The notes: generated by a model not told the origin, from the letters alone. A DNA stretch of 64,000 nt from Pseudomonas sp. GOM7 (GCF_026723825.1 NZ_CP113519.1:2666001-2730000); one strand, 5' to 3'. Counted from the stretch's first letter, positions 11,275 through 21,615 are shown. Made by a program: numbers and translations.

Positions 11275-12864
11275 TTAGTGGTCATGGCTCGCGCCGGCTT
11301 TGCCAAGCTCAGCTTTGATCAGGAAGCTGTTCTTCAGCGCGTATCGATCGCCCGCCTTCAGACCCGAGATAACCTCGACGAAGCGGCCGTCGGATTTGCC
11401 CAGCTCAAGAGGCCGAGCTTCTAGCTGGTTATCGAAGCGGCCGAACACTACCTGCCAATCGCGAACGGTCTGGATCGCTTCGACCGCTACTGCAACGGGA
11501 ACGTTGTTCTCCTCGGCAATCACCTCGACCGTCACTGGCAAACCAGGCCGCCATAGCCGATCTGGGTTAGCTAGCACGATGCGAGCAGTCGCTGAGCGGG
11601 TTTGCGCCCCAACCAGAGCGCTGACATAGGAAATGGAGCCCTTAGCCGTGGCGGCGAATGCGCTGGAGCTCACGACAACGTTTTGCCCTTCGGCGATTAC
11701 GCCCAAGTCTTTCGCCGCGACGGTTGAGTCCACCCATACGGTCGACAAATCCGAGACGGTAAAGACTGCGGAATCCTCTTTGAGTACTTCACCAACAGAG
11801 ATGCTTTTGCTGGTTATCACGCCATCGATAGGGGCACGAATCTCGAATTCGGTGAGATTCTGGCCTTTGGCCGGTGCACCGCCCAGCGAAGCGATTTGTT
11901 GCTGGACGCGCTGCACTGCGATAGCAGCTTCCTGCATGGCAACTTGCGCCTGCAGGAAGTCCTGCTCGGCGGAAATCTTCTCTTCCCACAATTGCTTTTC
12001 ACGTGCATAGGTCGTGCGGGCAAGCGCAGAGCGTTGCTGGGCGGCCAGTAGCTCGCCACGCAGTTCGGCCAGCGCCTGGCTGGAGATTTTGGCCAATACC
12101 TGACCCTTGCTGACCGTATCGCCAGCACTAACCGCCACCGAGTCGACGCGCCCGGCAAGTTGCGGGGTCACCTGAACCGTGCGGTCACCGTTGTAACGAA
12201 CCTCGCCGAGCACTTGCAGCGTGGAGGCGATTTTCGCGGGACCAGCAGTGGCGAGCGTGACGCCACCCTGCTCAAGCTGCGCATCCGTCATGGTCACGCG
12301 GCCCTCAACCTGCTCGTAACCGAACGAATAGCTCTTGCCACTGTGCGTGGCGCTGATGGAAACCTGGAATGAATGCGGCTCTACAACCGCGGCATCGCCA
12401 CGTAGGTAGTTATTCTCTTTGCTGAAATTGATGATTTGCGCAGGTTGGCCAAGACGCAACAAGGTCACTTGCACCGTGCTTTCAGCAGGATTTAGAAGCT
12501 TGCCGTCCAGGTAGGTATAGAGCCTGAACTGAGGCTCTACGCCCTCCTCAAAAATCGTCACTTCAAGCGCATAATCACCCTCGGTGAAAAGCTTGCCGCC
12601 ATGCTCGCCCTTGGTGGGTTCTACAGTTTCATGGTGCTCTTTATCTGCATGCTCATCGGCCTCTTCATGCTCGTCGGCCGAAGCCTCCCCGTGGTGCTCG
12701 GGATCTGCGTGAGCCGATACATCCTCATGACTCTCATCATGGCCATGGCCTTCCTCCCCGGACTTACCAGGGCTACCACTTAGAATCAGGCCCGCCACGG
12801 CTAAACCGATGACGACAACAGCCACAATCATCAGCCACTGCTTTCTGGGAGTTGTTGATGCCAT
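11275..12864 (-). CDS. czcB: CzcB, periplasmic adaptor (membrane fusion protein)
   Basis: About 529 residues from ATG 12864, which has TTGGAG six bases upstream; the in-frame TTG at 12876 is unlikely. After one N-terminal membrane anchor there is a long His/Glu/Asp-rich segment (about residues 35-90) of the metal-binding type seen in large CzcB proteins. An N-terminal accessory domain, the lipoyl/hairpin region (GRVDSVAVSAGDTVSKGQ, with a coiled-coil helical hairpin), and beta-barrel and membrane-proximal domains follow. It links CzcA to CzcC. The C-terminus is also His-containing (ASHDH). Confidence 0.93.
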   Translation of the reverse strand: MASTTPRKQWLMIVAVVVIGLAVAGLILSGSPGKSGEEGHGHDESHEDVSAHADPEHHGEASADEHEEADEHADKEHHETVEPTKGEHGGKLFTEGDYALEVTIFEEGVEPQFRLYTYLDGKLLNPAESTVQVTLLRLGQPAQIINFSKENNYLRGDAAVVEPHSFQVSISATHSGKSYSFGYEQVEGRVTMTDAQLEQGGVTLATAGPAKIASTLQVLGEVRYNGDRTVQVTPQLAGRVDSVAVSAGDTVSKGQVLAKISSQALAELRGELLAAQQRSALARTTYAREKQLWEEKISAEQDFLQAQVAMQEAAIAVQRVQQQIASLGGAPAKGQNLTEFEIRAPIDGVITSKSISVGEVLKEDSAVFTVSDLSTVWVDSTVAAKDLGVIAEGQNVVVSSSAFAATAKGSISYVSALVGAQTRSATARIVLANPDRLWRPGLPVTVEVIAEENNVPVAVAVEAIQTVRDWQVVFGRFDNQLEARPLELGKSDGRFVEVISGLKAGDRYALKNSFLIKAELGKAGASHDH

Positions 12865-13017
12865 TGGTAACTCCAAATTATCAAAAGTATTGAATTTGAT
12901 TCATGCCCAGGCGGCGACTAAACGCGCTCAATAAACATGCAGCCGCCAGGAAAGCAGGCGAGGCTTCATGTCGCATGACGCGACCGTCTAAGGCGTTATG
13001 TAGGTGCGCAGAGATGC

Positions 13018-14301
13018 TTATTTTTTGAATTCGATGTTGAGTTGGGAGCCGTAAATCTTCTCCAAGCTCACCCAGGCCGAGATAGCTTCATCCAGGGTAT
13101 TCAGGTACTGGGAGCGCATGCTTACGAGGGTGCGCTGAGCATCGAGTACATCGATAAAGGCAAACTTGCCCATCTCGAATCCACGTACTGCGCCCTCTAC
13201 TGCTTGCTGCGCGGTCGGCAGCAGTGTGCCGCTGATCGAGTCGACTTCACTTCTAGCGCTTTCCCACTGCTCAAATGCCTGCTGGGCTTCCGCGCGCAGG
13301 CGGAGTTCTGCGGCATTGCGCAAATCCCGCGCTTGGTCAGCTCCTTGAGCAGCGGCCAGCACATTGCCTTGGTTACGGTTGAACAACGGAATAGGCATCG
13401 ACAAGCCGAGCAAATTGACGCGCTCGCCAAGCCCTTCGTCGTATTGGCTGCCAACACTGACGGTGAGGTCTGGAATGCGCTGCGACTTTTCGAGTTCCAA
13501 GGAAGACTCGGCACGCTGGATGTGCGTGCTGGCCAGCCGTAGGTCCGCTGTATCTGTTATGCGTGCAAGCATCTCAGCCTGCGACGGCAGGTACGGCAGG
13601 CGCTCAAGATCACCCTCGACATGCGCGAAGTTCGGTGTCTCGGCACCCGTTATGAGCGCCAGTTGCTTGTAGGCATTGCTTTGATTGAGGCGTGCGCGAT
13701 TCAGCTCCAGTTGAATTTCCGAAAGCTGCACCTGAGCACGCGAAATTTCGATTGGCGAAGCCTTGCCGGCCTTTACGCGCCCTTCGACCACCTGAAGTCC
13801 GCGACGGGCAAGGTCTAACGACTGAGTGGAAAGCTGCAGTCCTTCCTGGGCACGCAGGGCTGAGTAAAAGGCCTGGATGACCTCAGCGCGCAAGATGTTT
13901 TTCTTACGCTCCAGATCAATCGCCACCGCGTCCTGATCACGCTCAGACACATCAATACGCGCGCTACGCTTGCCGCCCAGCTCAATTGGCTGAGATACCT
14001 GAATGCTGGTAACGCGCGACTCACTGCGCGTGTCCTCAACGCTCCAGGACAACTCAGGATTCGGGATCAGCCCAGCTTGAGTACGAGCACCTTCGGCAAT
14101 ACCTGTATTCCATTGTGCTGCAGCGAACTCCTGGTTCTCAGTGAGCGCTTGCGCCAACGCCTCATCAATCGTTATTGACTGCCTTGTTGATTCGGCAGCA
14201 GTTGTTGGAACTGGAGCAATTAACAATGCAGCCAGTAGCCCTGATAACACACAGAACTTACCTACTCCAACTCCATGTCCGGCCATTGTTTTTACATGCA
14301 C
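13018..14301 (-). CDS. czcC: CzcC, TolC-family outer-membrane channel
   Basis: This 427-residue protein has a signal peptide ending near TTAAES. Two repeated OEP-type units with long coiled-coil helices follow (ALTENQEFAAAQWNTG..., LDLARRGLQVVEGRVKAGKASPIEISRAQVQL..., FIDVLDAQRTL). It forms the outer-membrane exit duct of CzcCBA. First gene of the operon, it is divergent from czcRS across a 556-bp region with a CzcR/CopR-type dyad. Confidence 0.93.
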   Translation of the reverse strand: MHVKTMAGHGVGVGKFCVLSGLLAALLIAPVPTTAAESTRQSITIDEALAQALTENQEFAAAQWNTGIAEGARTQAGLIPNPELSWSVEDTRSESRVTSIQVSQPIELGGKRSARIDVSERDQDAVAIDLERKKNILRAEVIQAFYSALRAQEGLQLSTQSLDLARRGLQVVEGRVKAGKASPIEISRAQVQLSEIQLELNRARLNQSNAYKQLALITGAETPNFAHVEGDLERLPYLPSQAEMLARITDTADLRLASTHIQRAESSLELEKSQRIPDLTVSVGSQYDEGLGERVNLLGLSMPIPLFNRNQGNVLAAAQGADQARDLRNAAELRLRAEAQQAFEQWESARSEVDSISGTLLPTAQQAVEGAVRGFEMGKFAFIDVLDAQRTLVSMRSQYLNTLDEAISAWVSLEKIYGSQLNIEFKK

Positions 14302-14461
14302 TTAAAAGTCCTCCGCAGAACTAACTCTGCTGGAATATAATGAAGGCCTTTATATTTATTAATCCCGAGGGATATCGAGGATCATTACTTGGGAAAATAA
14401 GTAGAAAGCCAATTCCCGGCAGAATGTAGTGCTCCACGCCTATCAGCAAGGTGACTGGAAA

Positions 14462-14477
14462 ATTACAAATACGTTAT
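14462..14477 (-). promoter_or_regulatory. CzcR/CopR-type box between czcC and czcR
   Basis: ATTACAAATACGTTAT matches the 16-bp dyad with a weaker right half. It is 160 bp upstream of czcC and could serve both divergent operons. Confidence 0.55.
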
Positions 14478-14579
14478 CCAGCACCTTTCCAAGTAGGCCT
14501 GTATTAGTATTGGCAGCGCTCAAGAGAGCAGGCGATTTAGCGCCCAGCAACAACTAGAAACAAACACAGTTAAATAGCG

Positions 14580-14857
14580 GTTGCCTCGCGTGTAGCGCCC
14601 CGGGCAGCCCTGCCAGTCAAAAGTTGGGGGTTTTGGATAAGGGCAAGTACTGCGACACGTTGTCGCTTAACACCTTGGAGCCATGCGAAATAGGCATTAC
14701 AGCTTGACCCTAAAGCCGCTTCAGGCTTTAGCCTTGGAGCAACCTGAAAAGCCGTAGGTCATATCCGTGACCGCCGATGAAAGAATTAAAACCACTCCGC
14801 AGCCACAACAAAAGAATATCTAAAAAATACTGGCTGCACATTTTAAGGTGAATTTTT
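14580..14857 (+). promoter_or_regulatory. Possible structured leader upstream of czcRS
   Basis: The last 280 bp before czcR hold no gene. A hairpin CTAAAGCC/GGCTTTAG (14710-14717 with 14724-14731) is flanked by two copies of CCTTGGAGC (about 14672 and 14732), each followed by GAAA within ten bases. This layout suggests an RNA element, but it matches no riboswitch class I can name. Confidence 0.35.
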
Positions 14858-15532
14858 ATGCGAATCCTTATTGTCGAGGACGAGCCCAAGACTGCCGAAT
14901 ACTTACACCAAGGTTTAAGCGAAAGTGGCTATGTAGTTGATAAGGCAGCCACTGGCGTGGACGGTCTCCACCTTGTTAGGCAACACGCTTACGACTTGGT
15001 AGTGCTTGATGTAAACCTGCCTGAAATTGATGGCTGGGGCGTGCTTGAGCATATACGCAGTAACAGCAGTACACGCGTGATAATGCTGACTGCACGCGGG
15101 CGCTTAGTGGATAAAATTAAAGGCCTGGATTTGGGGGCAGATGATTATTTAGTCAAACCGTTCGAGTTCCCTGAATTACTTGCGCGAGTTCGTACATTGC
15201 TACGGCGAAGCGAGCAAATTCCAGTACCGGAAGTGCTGCGGGTAGCCGACCTTGAGCTTGATCCGGCGAGGCACCGCGCGTTCCGTGGTGAGCAGCGCAT
15301 CGACCTGACCACTAAAGAGTTTGCGTTGCTGCACCTACTGATGCGCCGCTCTGGGGAAGTGCTATCGCGCACCCAGATCATTTCGCTGGTCTGGGATATG
15401 AATTTTGACTGCGACACAAACGTCGTCGAAGTCTCCATCCGCAGGCTACGCGCCAAAATTGATGATCCGTTCGATAACAAACTGATCCACACCCTCAGGG
15501 GTGTTGGGTACGTGCTTGAGGAACGGGCATGA
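14858..15532 (+). CDS. czcR: CzcR, OmpR-family response regulator
   Basis: This 224-residue protein has a receiver domain (EDEP at 7-10, phosphoacceptor D51 in VVLDVNLP, K in LVKPFE) and a C-terminal winged helix ([20 protein letters not shown]...[14 protein letters not shown]). It activates czcCBA and czcRS in response to Zn/Cd/Co, and in P. aeruginosa also represses oprD. The last 4 bp overlap czcS. RBS AAGGTGA lies upstream of ATG. The copR product is a close paralogue, so assignment to Czc rests on its place beside czcCBA. Confidence 0.9.
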   Translation: MRILIVEDEPKTAEYLHQGLSESGYVVDKAATGVDGLHLVRQHAYDLVVLDVNLPEIDGWGVLEHIRSNSSTRVIMLTARGRLVDKIKGLDLGADDYLVKPFEFPELLARVRTLLRRSEQIPVPEVLRVADLELDPARHRAFRGEQRIDLTTKEFALLHLLMRRSGEVLSRTQIISLVWDMNFDCDTNVVEVSIRRLRAKIDDPFDNKLIHTLRGVGYVLEERA

Positions 15533-16932
15533 AGCCGGCCAGTCTATCCATGCGCCTTGGCCTGTCGGTCAGCGTGATGGGGGCGGCACTGGTTGTTCTG
15601 CTAGCGGCACTCGCCTACTTCGCGCTTACCCATGAGCTGGACTCGTTGGCCAAGCAGAGTCTTGACGGCAAACTGGAGCAGATTCAGCACAATCTCGCCG
15701 AAGACATGAGTGCACATGCAATTGCCCAGCAACCTCACGAGTTGCTGGATCTGGTCATGGGGCATGACAACCTGCACCTGACGATCTACGGGAAAAAGTC
15801 AGGCACCAAATTACTCCTGAATCTGGGTGAGAAATCCAGGGAGCCCATTCTTGCCAACATACCAGCAGGCGATACCCCTAGTTACCAAAGCTGGTCGGAT
15901 ACTGAGGGAAACAACTTCCTGACCGCATCCAAGGTGATGCTGCTCAACGACGGCGACCACGTCAGGGTCTTACTCTCAATTGATCGATCTGCCGACGAAG
16001 CACTGCTCAGTGCCTACCTCAAGTCAACACTGATCGCACTCCCTCTTCTGCTCGCGCTGATTGGCATGGGCGCATGGTGGATCGTGCAGCGAGGCCTTTC
16101 TCCGCTCCGGCAATTTCGCCAGGTTGCATCGCTGATCTCCACACAGGATCTGACCCACCGAATTTCCGTGGATAAGCTTCCACAAGAACTCAGCGCGCTG
16201 GCCCACGGCATCAACTTCATGCTGCATCGACTTGATGGCGGCGTTCAGCAGCTATCGCAATTCTCTGATGACTTGGCCCATGAGTTGCGTTCGCCCATCA
16301 CCAACCTGATGGGCAAAGCCCAGGTAACTCTCTCCAGAGAGCGTCCGCCAGAGGAATACAAAGCCGTACTGGAGTGCTGTACAGAAGAGCTTGAGCGCGT
16401 CACCCGGATTGTTTCCGACATGCTGTTTCTCGCTCAAGTCAGCCACCCGGCGTCCCTGGTTCCCTTCGAGAAGATTGCCCTAGAAGATGAGGCAAGACGC
16501 GTTGTGGATCTGTTCAGCATCTCCGCGGAAGAGAAGCAGATCAGCCTGAGCATTGTCGGAGCAGGCCTAACCTTCGGTGATCGGCTGATGGTGCAGCGCG
16601 CGATTTCAAACCTGTTGTCCAATGCGATTCGACATAGCCCCATCGGCGCAAACATTTCGTTGCTGATCGAAAAGCACAGCGAAACCGTATCGTTCTCGGT
16701 GGAAAACCCCGGGATTGGCATTCCCGCACAGCACATCCCTCATTTGTTCGAACGCTTCTACCGTGTCGATACCAGCCGCTCTCGTGCCGAAGGTGGAACA
16801 GGGCTTGGCCTGGCAATTGTTCGCTCGATCATGAGCCTGCATCAGGGCACGGTCGAGGTCAGCAGCCTGCCAGGCAGCTTCACCGTGTTCCGTTTGATCT
16901 TCCCCAAAGTCCGCAATGGTTCCTCGACCTAG
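15529..16932 (+). CDS. czcS: CzcS, metal-sensing histidine kinase
   Basis: This 467-residue membrane kinase has two membrane spans (about 15-35 and 165-187) bounding a periplasmic sensor loop, then a HAMP domain. The H-box is [14 protein letters not shown] with H251. N-, G- and F-box regions follow ([29 protein letters not shown]). It phosphorylates CzcR. It overlaps czcR by 4 bp, implying translational coupling. Confidence 0.92.
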   Translation: MKPASLSMRLGLSVSVMGAALVVLLAALAYFALTHELDSLAKQSLDGKLEQIQHNLAEDMSAHAIAQQPHELLDLVMGHDNLHLTIYGKKSGTKLLLNLGEKSREPILANIPAGDTPSYQSWSDTEGNNFLTASKVMLLNDGDHVRVLLSIDRSADEALLSAYLKSTLIALPLLLALIGMGAWWIVQRGLSPLRQFRQVASLISTQDLTHRISVDKLPQELSALAHGINFMLHRLDGGVQQLSQFSDDLAHELRSPITNLMGKAQVTLSRERPPEEYKAVLECCTEELERVTRIVSDMLFLAQVSHPASLVPFEKIALEDEARRVVDLFSISAEEKQISLSIVGAGLTFGDRLMVQRAISNLLSNAIRHSPIGANISLLIEKHSETVSFSVENPGIGIPAQHIPHLFERFYRVDTSRSRAEGGTGLGLAIVRSIMSLHQGTVEVSSLPGSFTVFRLIFPKVRNGSST

Positions 16933-17061
16933 ACCCTGCAGGCGTACAGGCATAACGACCAGCCGAAGATTGGCTGCAGAGGAACCCGCCCCTATTCGGA
17001 GAGCACGGCATACAGCGACGGCTCCCCGATATGCCAACCCCCTGAGCATGGAGAAACAACA

Positions 17062-18321
17062 ATGAAGAAGACCCTCTTGGCAGTCGCGGTGAGTACTGGG
17101 GTACTCAGTCTTAGCCAGCCAGCCTCCGCTGAATTTTTTGCAGACAGCAAAGCCGGTCTGGAAGCGCGTAACTTCTATTTCAATCGCGACTTCCGCCAAG
17201 ACTCAGCCAGCCAATCAAAGCAGGAGGAATGGGCCCAGGGCTTCCTGCTGCGCTACGAATCCGGGTTCACCGAAGGGACAGTCGGCGTGGGCATCGACGC
17301 TATCGGCATGCTTGGCCTCAAGCTGGACTCCAGCGCCGATCGCTCAGGCTCGGGCCTGCTCAAGCGCGATAAAGAAGCACCTCGTGCCGCGCAGGATGAA
17401 TATGGCGAGATGGGTTTAACCGCGAAGCTACGTGCTTCGAACAGCGTGCTGAAATTAGGCACGCTGCAACCCAAGCTGCCAACCGTCCAAGCGAACGACT
17501 CGCGCCTACAGCCACAGACCTTTCAGGGCGGACATCTCAACTCGCTGGAGATTGACGGGCTTACCTTTGATGCAGGCCAGCTCAAGCAAGTAAGCCAGCG
17601 CGACTCCTCCGATAGCGAAGACCTCAGCATTACCAGCGGCTCTGCCCGCGCTATCAGTGGCGGTGGAACCCAGACGAGCGATGAGTTCAGCTTTGCCGGG
17701 GCGACCTACAAATGGAACAGCAACCTGACCACTGGCTACAACTACGGCAACCTGGACGACTTCTACAAACTGCATATTTTCACTGTCCTGCATACCTTGC
17801 CGCTAGGTGACAAGCAGTCGCTAAAAACTGATCTTCGCTACGCCCGCTCCACCGATGAAGGCAACAGCAACGTCGACAACAAGGCATTCGGAGCAATGTT
17901 TACCTACGCCTTTGGTGGCCACGCCCTCGGTGTTGGCTACCAGAGCATGAGCGGAGACACCGGCTACGCCTACATCAACGGCACCGATCCGTTCCTGGTC
18001 AACTATGTGCAGATCGGCGACTTCGCCAACAAAGACGAAACCTCATGGCAGGCCCGCTATGACTTCAACTTTGCCAGCGTTGGCATCCCTGGCTTGACGT
18101 TCATGACCCGTTACCTGACTGGTGACAATATTGATCTAGGCGCAGGCAGCGCCGATGGTAAGGAATGGGAGCGCAATACTGACATCGCATATGTCTTCCA
18201 GGACGGTGCGCTGAAAAACCTGGGTGTGAAATGGCGCAACGCCACACTACGTTCAACCAATTTCGGCAACGATGTTGACGAGAACCGCCTGATCGTCAGC
18301 TACACACTTCCGCTGTTGTAA
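17062..18321 (+). CDS. OprD-family outer-membrane porin (copy 1 of a near-identical pair)
   Basis: This 419-residue porin has signal peptide MKKTLLAVAVSTGVLSLSQPASA and the OprD start FFADSKAGLEARNFYFNRDFRQ. It ends in a C-terminal beta strand (ENRLIVSYTLPLL). RBS GGAG lies 10 bp before ATG. It is 130 bp downstream of czcS on the same strand and may be read from the czcRS promoter. The mature part is almost identical to the protein at 19652-20941, indicating recent duplication, while the two signal peptides differ. Confidence 0.9.
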   Translation: MKKTLLAVAVSTGVLSLSQPASAEFFADSKAGLEARNFYFNRDFRQDSASQSKQEEWAQGFLLRYESGFTEGTVGVGIDAIGMLGLKLDSSADRSGSGLLKRDKEAPRAAQDEYGEMGLTAKLRASNSVLKLGTLQPKLPTVQANDSRLQPQTFQGGHLNSLEIDGLTFDAGQLKQVSQRDSSDSEDLSITSGSARAISGGGTQTSDEFSFAGATYKWNSNLTTGYNYGNLDDFYKLHIFTVLHTLPLGDKQSLKTDLRYARSTDEGNSNVDNKAFGAMFTYAFGGHALGVGYQSMSGDTGYAYINGTDPFLVNYVQIGDFANKDETSWQARYDFNFASVGIPGLTFMTRYLTGDNIDLGAGSADGKEWERNTDIAYVFQDGALKNLGVKWRNATLRSTNFGNDVDENRLIVSYTLPLL

Positions 18322-18436
18322 TCATCAAACCTCAGCGCGGAACTAGTAGTCGAGTGCCGCGCTTAGAACCGCCCGCGCTGATAAAGTGATACTGCCGGAA
18401 GTTCAATTCCAAACATAAAGCTCCTCCCTCCATCAG

Positions 18437-18452
18437 ATTACAAATAAGTAAT
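18437..18452 (+). promoter_or_regulatory. CopR/CzcR-type box upstream of LysR gene
   Basis: ATTACAAATAAGTAAT, an almost symmetric copy of the island dyad, lies 84 bp before the LysR-type gene. Confidence 0.55.
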
Positions 18453-18535
18453 CCTGCTGCGATCCTGGCGTTAGGTTCGTCTCGTTAAGCTCAAAGTACA
18501 TGCATTTTGCTTGGCACGAGCTTTGATCGCCCCCC

Positions 18536-19435
18536 ATGTTCGACCCTCTCACCATCGACCACCAACTAGCACAGATTTTCTTGACCAGCGCGCGCTGCGC
18601 CTGCTTTAGGCAGGCTGCACGCAGCCTAAACTTACATATCGTGCCGATGCGCAAAAAACTCAGGAAGCTGGAGGCAACTGTAGGTACCCCGCTATTCCTT
18701 TATAAAGGACGCGAGCTCAGCCTGAGCGCAACAGGACGTGAATTACAACAACTACTGATCCAGAAATTCGGTGACCTGCATCCAGAGGACGTCAGTGTCC
18801 AGCGAGCTCTGGTACGTCTTGCGGTGCCGACGGCACTGCTCACCGACCTGCTGGCCCGTGATTTGATCTCCTGGCTGCGTAATGACGCGGCCGTGAGACT
18901 AGAAATCATCCCACAGGAGGGCGAGCCCGAGAGGCTGGCAGAGGTCATGATTTGGATCACCGATCCCGGCACGCCAAGACCGACTCCAAGCTTTGCAATG
19001 ACAACACCATTGATGCTTGCACGAATTCCCTATCGTGCCCATATGGCCAAACGTTATGCGGGTAAACGCCTACCGAGTTCTGTAGCCGACCTCAAGGATT
19101 TCATGCTGGTTCAGCTCGCGGGAAACACAACGGTTGACAGTTTCGAACCATGGAATCAGCTGATCCGTCAGCGCCAAAGCGCGGTCATTCAAGTGCATTC
19201 ACAAGAGTGGGTCGTTGACTTGCTGCGTAACTCCTCCTGCATTGGCCTGCTACCTGGCTACATCTCCCATGTAGACCGTAACCTGCTGCCCCTTGACGAG
19301 TTATTCGAGACTGCCTTGGAACGGGTGGTCTGGATTTCAACGTCCCCGCTGGCAGCAGAGCAATCAGAAGTGCAGACACTGGTATCGCTCATCTACAAAG
19401 CCTTTGAAGATCGCCACAACTGGTTCACTCAGTAG
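18536..19435 (+). CDS. LysR-family transcriptional regulator
   Basis: This 299-residue protein has an N-terminal helix-turn-helix (CFRQAARSLNLHIVPMRKKLRKLEATVGTPLF) and a C-terminal periplasmic-binding-like effector domain. The recognition helix is unusual: the common AAxxLxxSxPAxSxxIxxLE is replaced by RSLNLHIVPMRKKLRKLE. Lying between two near-identical porin genes, it may regulate them or respond to the substrate they import. A metal-type dyad lies upstream. Confidence 0.82.
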   Translation: MFDPLTIDHQLAQIFLTSARCACFRQAARSLNLHIVPMRKKLRKLEATVGTPLFLYKGRELSLSATGRELQQLLIQKFGDLHPEDVSVQRALVRLAVPTALLTDLLARDLISWLRNDAAVRLEIIPQEGEPERLAEVMIWITDPGTPRPTPSFAMTTPLMLARIPYRAHMAKRYAGKRLPSSVADLKDFMLVQLAGNTTVDSFEPWNQLIRQRQSAVIQVHSQEWVVDLLRNSSCIGLLPGYISHVDRNLLPLDELFETALERVVWISTSPLAAEQSEVQTLVSLIYKAFEDRHNWFTQ

Positions 19436-19651
19436 CCCTGAGTAGTCCACAAGCAGCTAATTCACCAAATAGTCATCTCGCTGAAACAAACAAAAGTTTC
19501 CACTCCTGCATTGAAACCCTCGCCCTGTAAGGCTTTCATTCGCCCTCTCGATCATTGAAATAAAAATGTCATCGAAAGTATGTGCAAGTGTAATACGCCT
19601 ACCCGAGCCTGCCCCACGTCTACCACACATGTTTTCGACGAGGATAATTAC

Positions 19652-20941
19652 ATGCTCATTGCTACCCCCAACTCTCAATGGCTTAACCGAGTCACGTGCG
19701 GGCTCCTGCTGAGCGCTGGAGGACTCGGTCTCAGTCAACCAGCGGCAGCTGATTTTTTGGCAGATAGCAAAGCTGGTCTGGAAGCGCGCAACTTCTATTT
19801 CAATCGTGATTTCCGCCAAGACTCAGCTAGCCAGTCAAAGCAGGAGGAATGGGCCCAGGGCTTCCTGCTGCGCTACGAATCCGGCTTCACTGAAGGGACA
19901 GTCGGCGTGGGTATCGACGCCATCGGCATGCTGGGTCTCAAGCTGGACTCCAGCGCTGATCGTTCAGGCACGGGCCTTCTAAAACGCAACAAAGAAGCAC
20001 CTCGTGCAGCGCAGGATGAATATGGTGAGATGGGCTTAACCGCGAAGCTGCGCGCTTCAAACAGCGTGCTGAAACTGGGCACGCTGCAACCTCGACTGCC
20101 AACCGTCCAAGCAAACGATTCGCGCCTGCTGCCACAGACCTTTCAAGGCGGGCACCTGAATTCGCTGGAGATTGCCGGCCTGACCTTCGATGCCGGCCAG
20201 CTCAAACAAGTAAGCCAGCGCGACTCATCCGATAGCGAAGACCTCAGCATTACCAGCGGCGCAGCCCGCGCTATCAGCGGCGGCGGAACCCAGAATAGCG
20301 ATGAATTCAACTTCGCCGGAGCAACCTACAAGTGGAACAGCAACCTAGCCACCGGCTACAACTACGGCAATCTAGACGGTTTCTACAAGCAGCATATTTT
20401 CACGGTCCTGCACACCTTGCCGCTAGGTGACAAGCAATCGCTGAAAACTGATCTGCGCTACGCTCGCTCCACCGACGAGGGCAACAGCAACGTCGACAAC
20501 AAGGCATTCGGGGCGATGTTCACCTATGCATTTAGCGGTCACGCACTCGGTGTTGGTTACCAGAGCATGAGCGGAGACACCGGCTACGCCTACATCAACG
20601 GCACCGATCCGTTCCTGGTCAACTATGTGCAAATCGGTGACTTCGCCAACAAAGACGAAACCTCATGGCAGGTCCGCTATGACTTCAACTTTGCCAGCGT
20701 TGGCATCCCTGGCTTGACGTTCATGACCCGTTACCTGACCGGCGACAATATTGATCTAGGCGCAGGCGGTGCCGATGGTAAGGAGTGGGAGCGCAATACT
20801 GACATCGCCTATGTCTTTCAGGACGGTGCGCTGAAAAACCTGGGCGTTAAATGGCGCAACGCCACACTACGTTCAACCAACTTCGGCAACGACGTTGATG
20901 AGAACCGCCTGATCGTGAGCTACACCCTTCCACTGCTGTAA
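19652..20941 (+). CDS. OprD-family outer-membrane porin (copy 2 of the pair)
   Basis: About 429 residues from ATG 19652, supported by GAGGATAAT just upstream; an upstream in-frame start at 19580 would precede the signal peptide with an implausible leader. The signal peptide (WLNRVTCGLLLSAGGLGLSQPAAA) differs from copy 1, but from DFLADSKAGLEARNFYF onward the two proteins differ at only about a dozen or so positions. Substrate unknown. Confidence 0.9.
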   Translation: MLIATPNSQWLNRVTCGLLLSAGGLGLSQPAAADFLADSKAGLEARNFYFNRDFRQDSASQSKQEEWAQGFLLRYESGFTEGTVGVGIDAIGMLGLKLDSSADRSGTGLLKRNKEAPRAAQDEYGEMGLTAKLRASNSVLKLGTLQPRLPTVQANDSRLLPQTFQGGHLNSLEIAGLTFDAGQLKQVSQRDSSDSEDLSITSGAARAISGGGTQNSDEFNFAGATYKWNSNLATGYNYGNLDGFYKQHIFTVLHTLPLGDKQSLKTDLRYARSTDEGNSNVDNKAFGAMFTYAFSGHALGVGYQSMSGDTGYAYINGTDPFLVNYVQIGDFANKDETSWQVRYDFNFASVGIPGLTFMTRYLTGDNIDLGAGGADGKEWERNTDIAYVFQDGALKNLGVKWRNATLRSTNFGNDVDENRLIVSYTLPLL

Positions 20942-20954
20942 TTAGCAATAATCC

Positions 20955-20981
20955 GTGCGTTGCACTGTTTGTGCAGCGCAC
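20955..20981 (+). terminator. Probable terminator hairpin after second porin
   Basis: GTGCGTTGCAC (20955-20965) pairs with GTGCAGCGCAC (20971-20981) with one mismatch and a TGTTT loop. The T-tract is poor, so termination efficiency is doubtful. Confidence 0.45.
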
Positions 20982-21197
20982 GCATTTAGCGAAATGCACA
21001 GACGGCGACTATGGGGAGCCGCCAAGAGTGCATTACTACCGCTAACGATCGCCTCACCAAAGCTGACTTTCCAATGACCCACTCACTGATACCTGGGTAG
21101 AAATTGTTATCTTCGGTAGCCGACGCCTGTAATTGCTCTGACGAGTGCCAAACATAACTGACGTATCAAAACCTTTACTCTCAAAGAGTTTAGATCC

Positions 21198-21213
21198 ATT
21201 ACAGGAATGTAAT
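21198..21213 (+). promoter_or_regulatory. CopR/CzcR-type box upstream of PtrA-DUF2790 gene
   Basis: ATTACAGGAATGTAAT is a perfect 6-4-6 dyad 70 bp before the ATG at 21283, a good place for an activator site. The surrounding 340-bp gap after the porin holds no gene. Confidence 0.65.
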
Positions 21214-21282
21214 TCTCGCTTCACGTTTGTGACAGGGTCTTGCGTTTATATTTTAATCACCACCTTGAAGGAGTGATTAAAC

Positions 21283-21615
21283 ATGAAAAACCTCAAAGTC
21301 ATTGCTGCACTTTCCGCTATGGTTGTTTCCTCTGCAGCTCTGGCAGAAGGCGGCGCTGATCGTGTCTATGGTCGGATGATTCAGGCCAATGAGCAGGCCA
21401 TGCAAGAGTATGCTGCCGCTAACGGAAAGAATCCGCCTGAAGTTATTCATTACCGCTACGGCATGAAACTCGATATCGCCAGGGTCGTGGCCACTACCCC
21501 GACGGACTCTAGCTGCGGTGTGATGCCGGCCCAGATGACCTACGAGGACTCCAATGGCGATCTGAATATTCTTGAATACCGGGCAGCCGGGACAGGTTGC
21601 CGTAATCAAAACTAG
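21283..21615 (+). CDS. Periplasmic protein: PtrA-like N-terminus plus DUF2790
   Basis: This 110-residue protein has signal peptide MKNLKVIAALSAMVVSSAALA. A PtrA-type mature start follows (EGGADRVYGRMIQANEQAMQEY). The C-terminal part (YRYGMKLDIARV...CGVMPAQMTYEDSNGDLNILEYRAAGTGC) matches DUF2790, a small Pseudomonas periplasmic domain with two conserved Cys. The combination is unusual compared with stand-alone PtrA at 27942-28148. It is likely metal-induced. Role unknown. Confidence 0.78.
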   Translation: MKNLKVIAALSAMVVSSAALAEGGADRVYGRMIQANEQAMQEYAAANGKNPPEVIHYRYGMKLDIARVVATTPTDSSCGVMPAQMTYEDSNGDLNILEYRAAGTGCRNQN

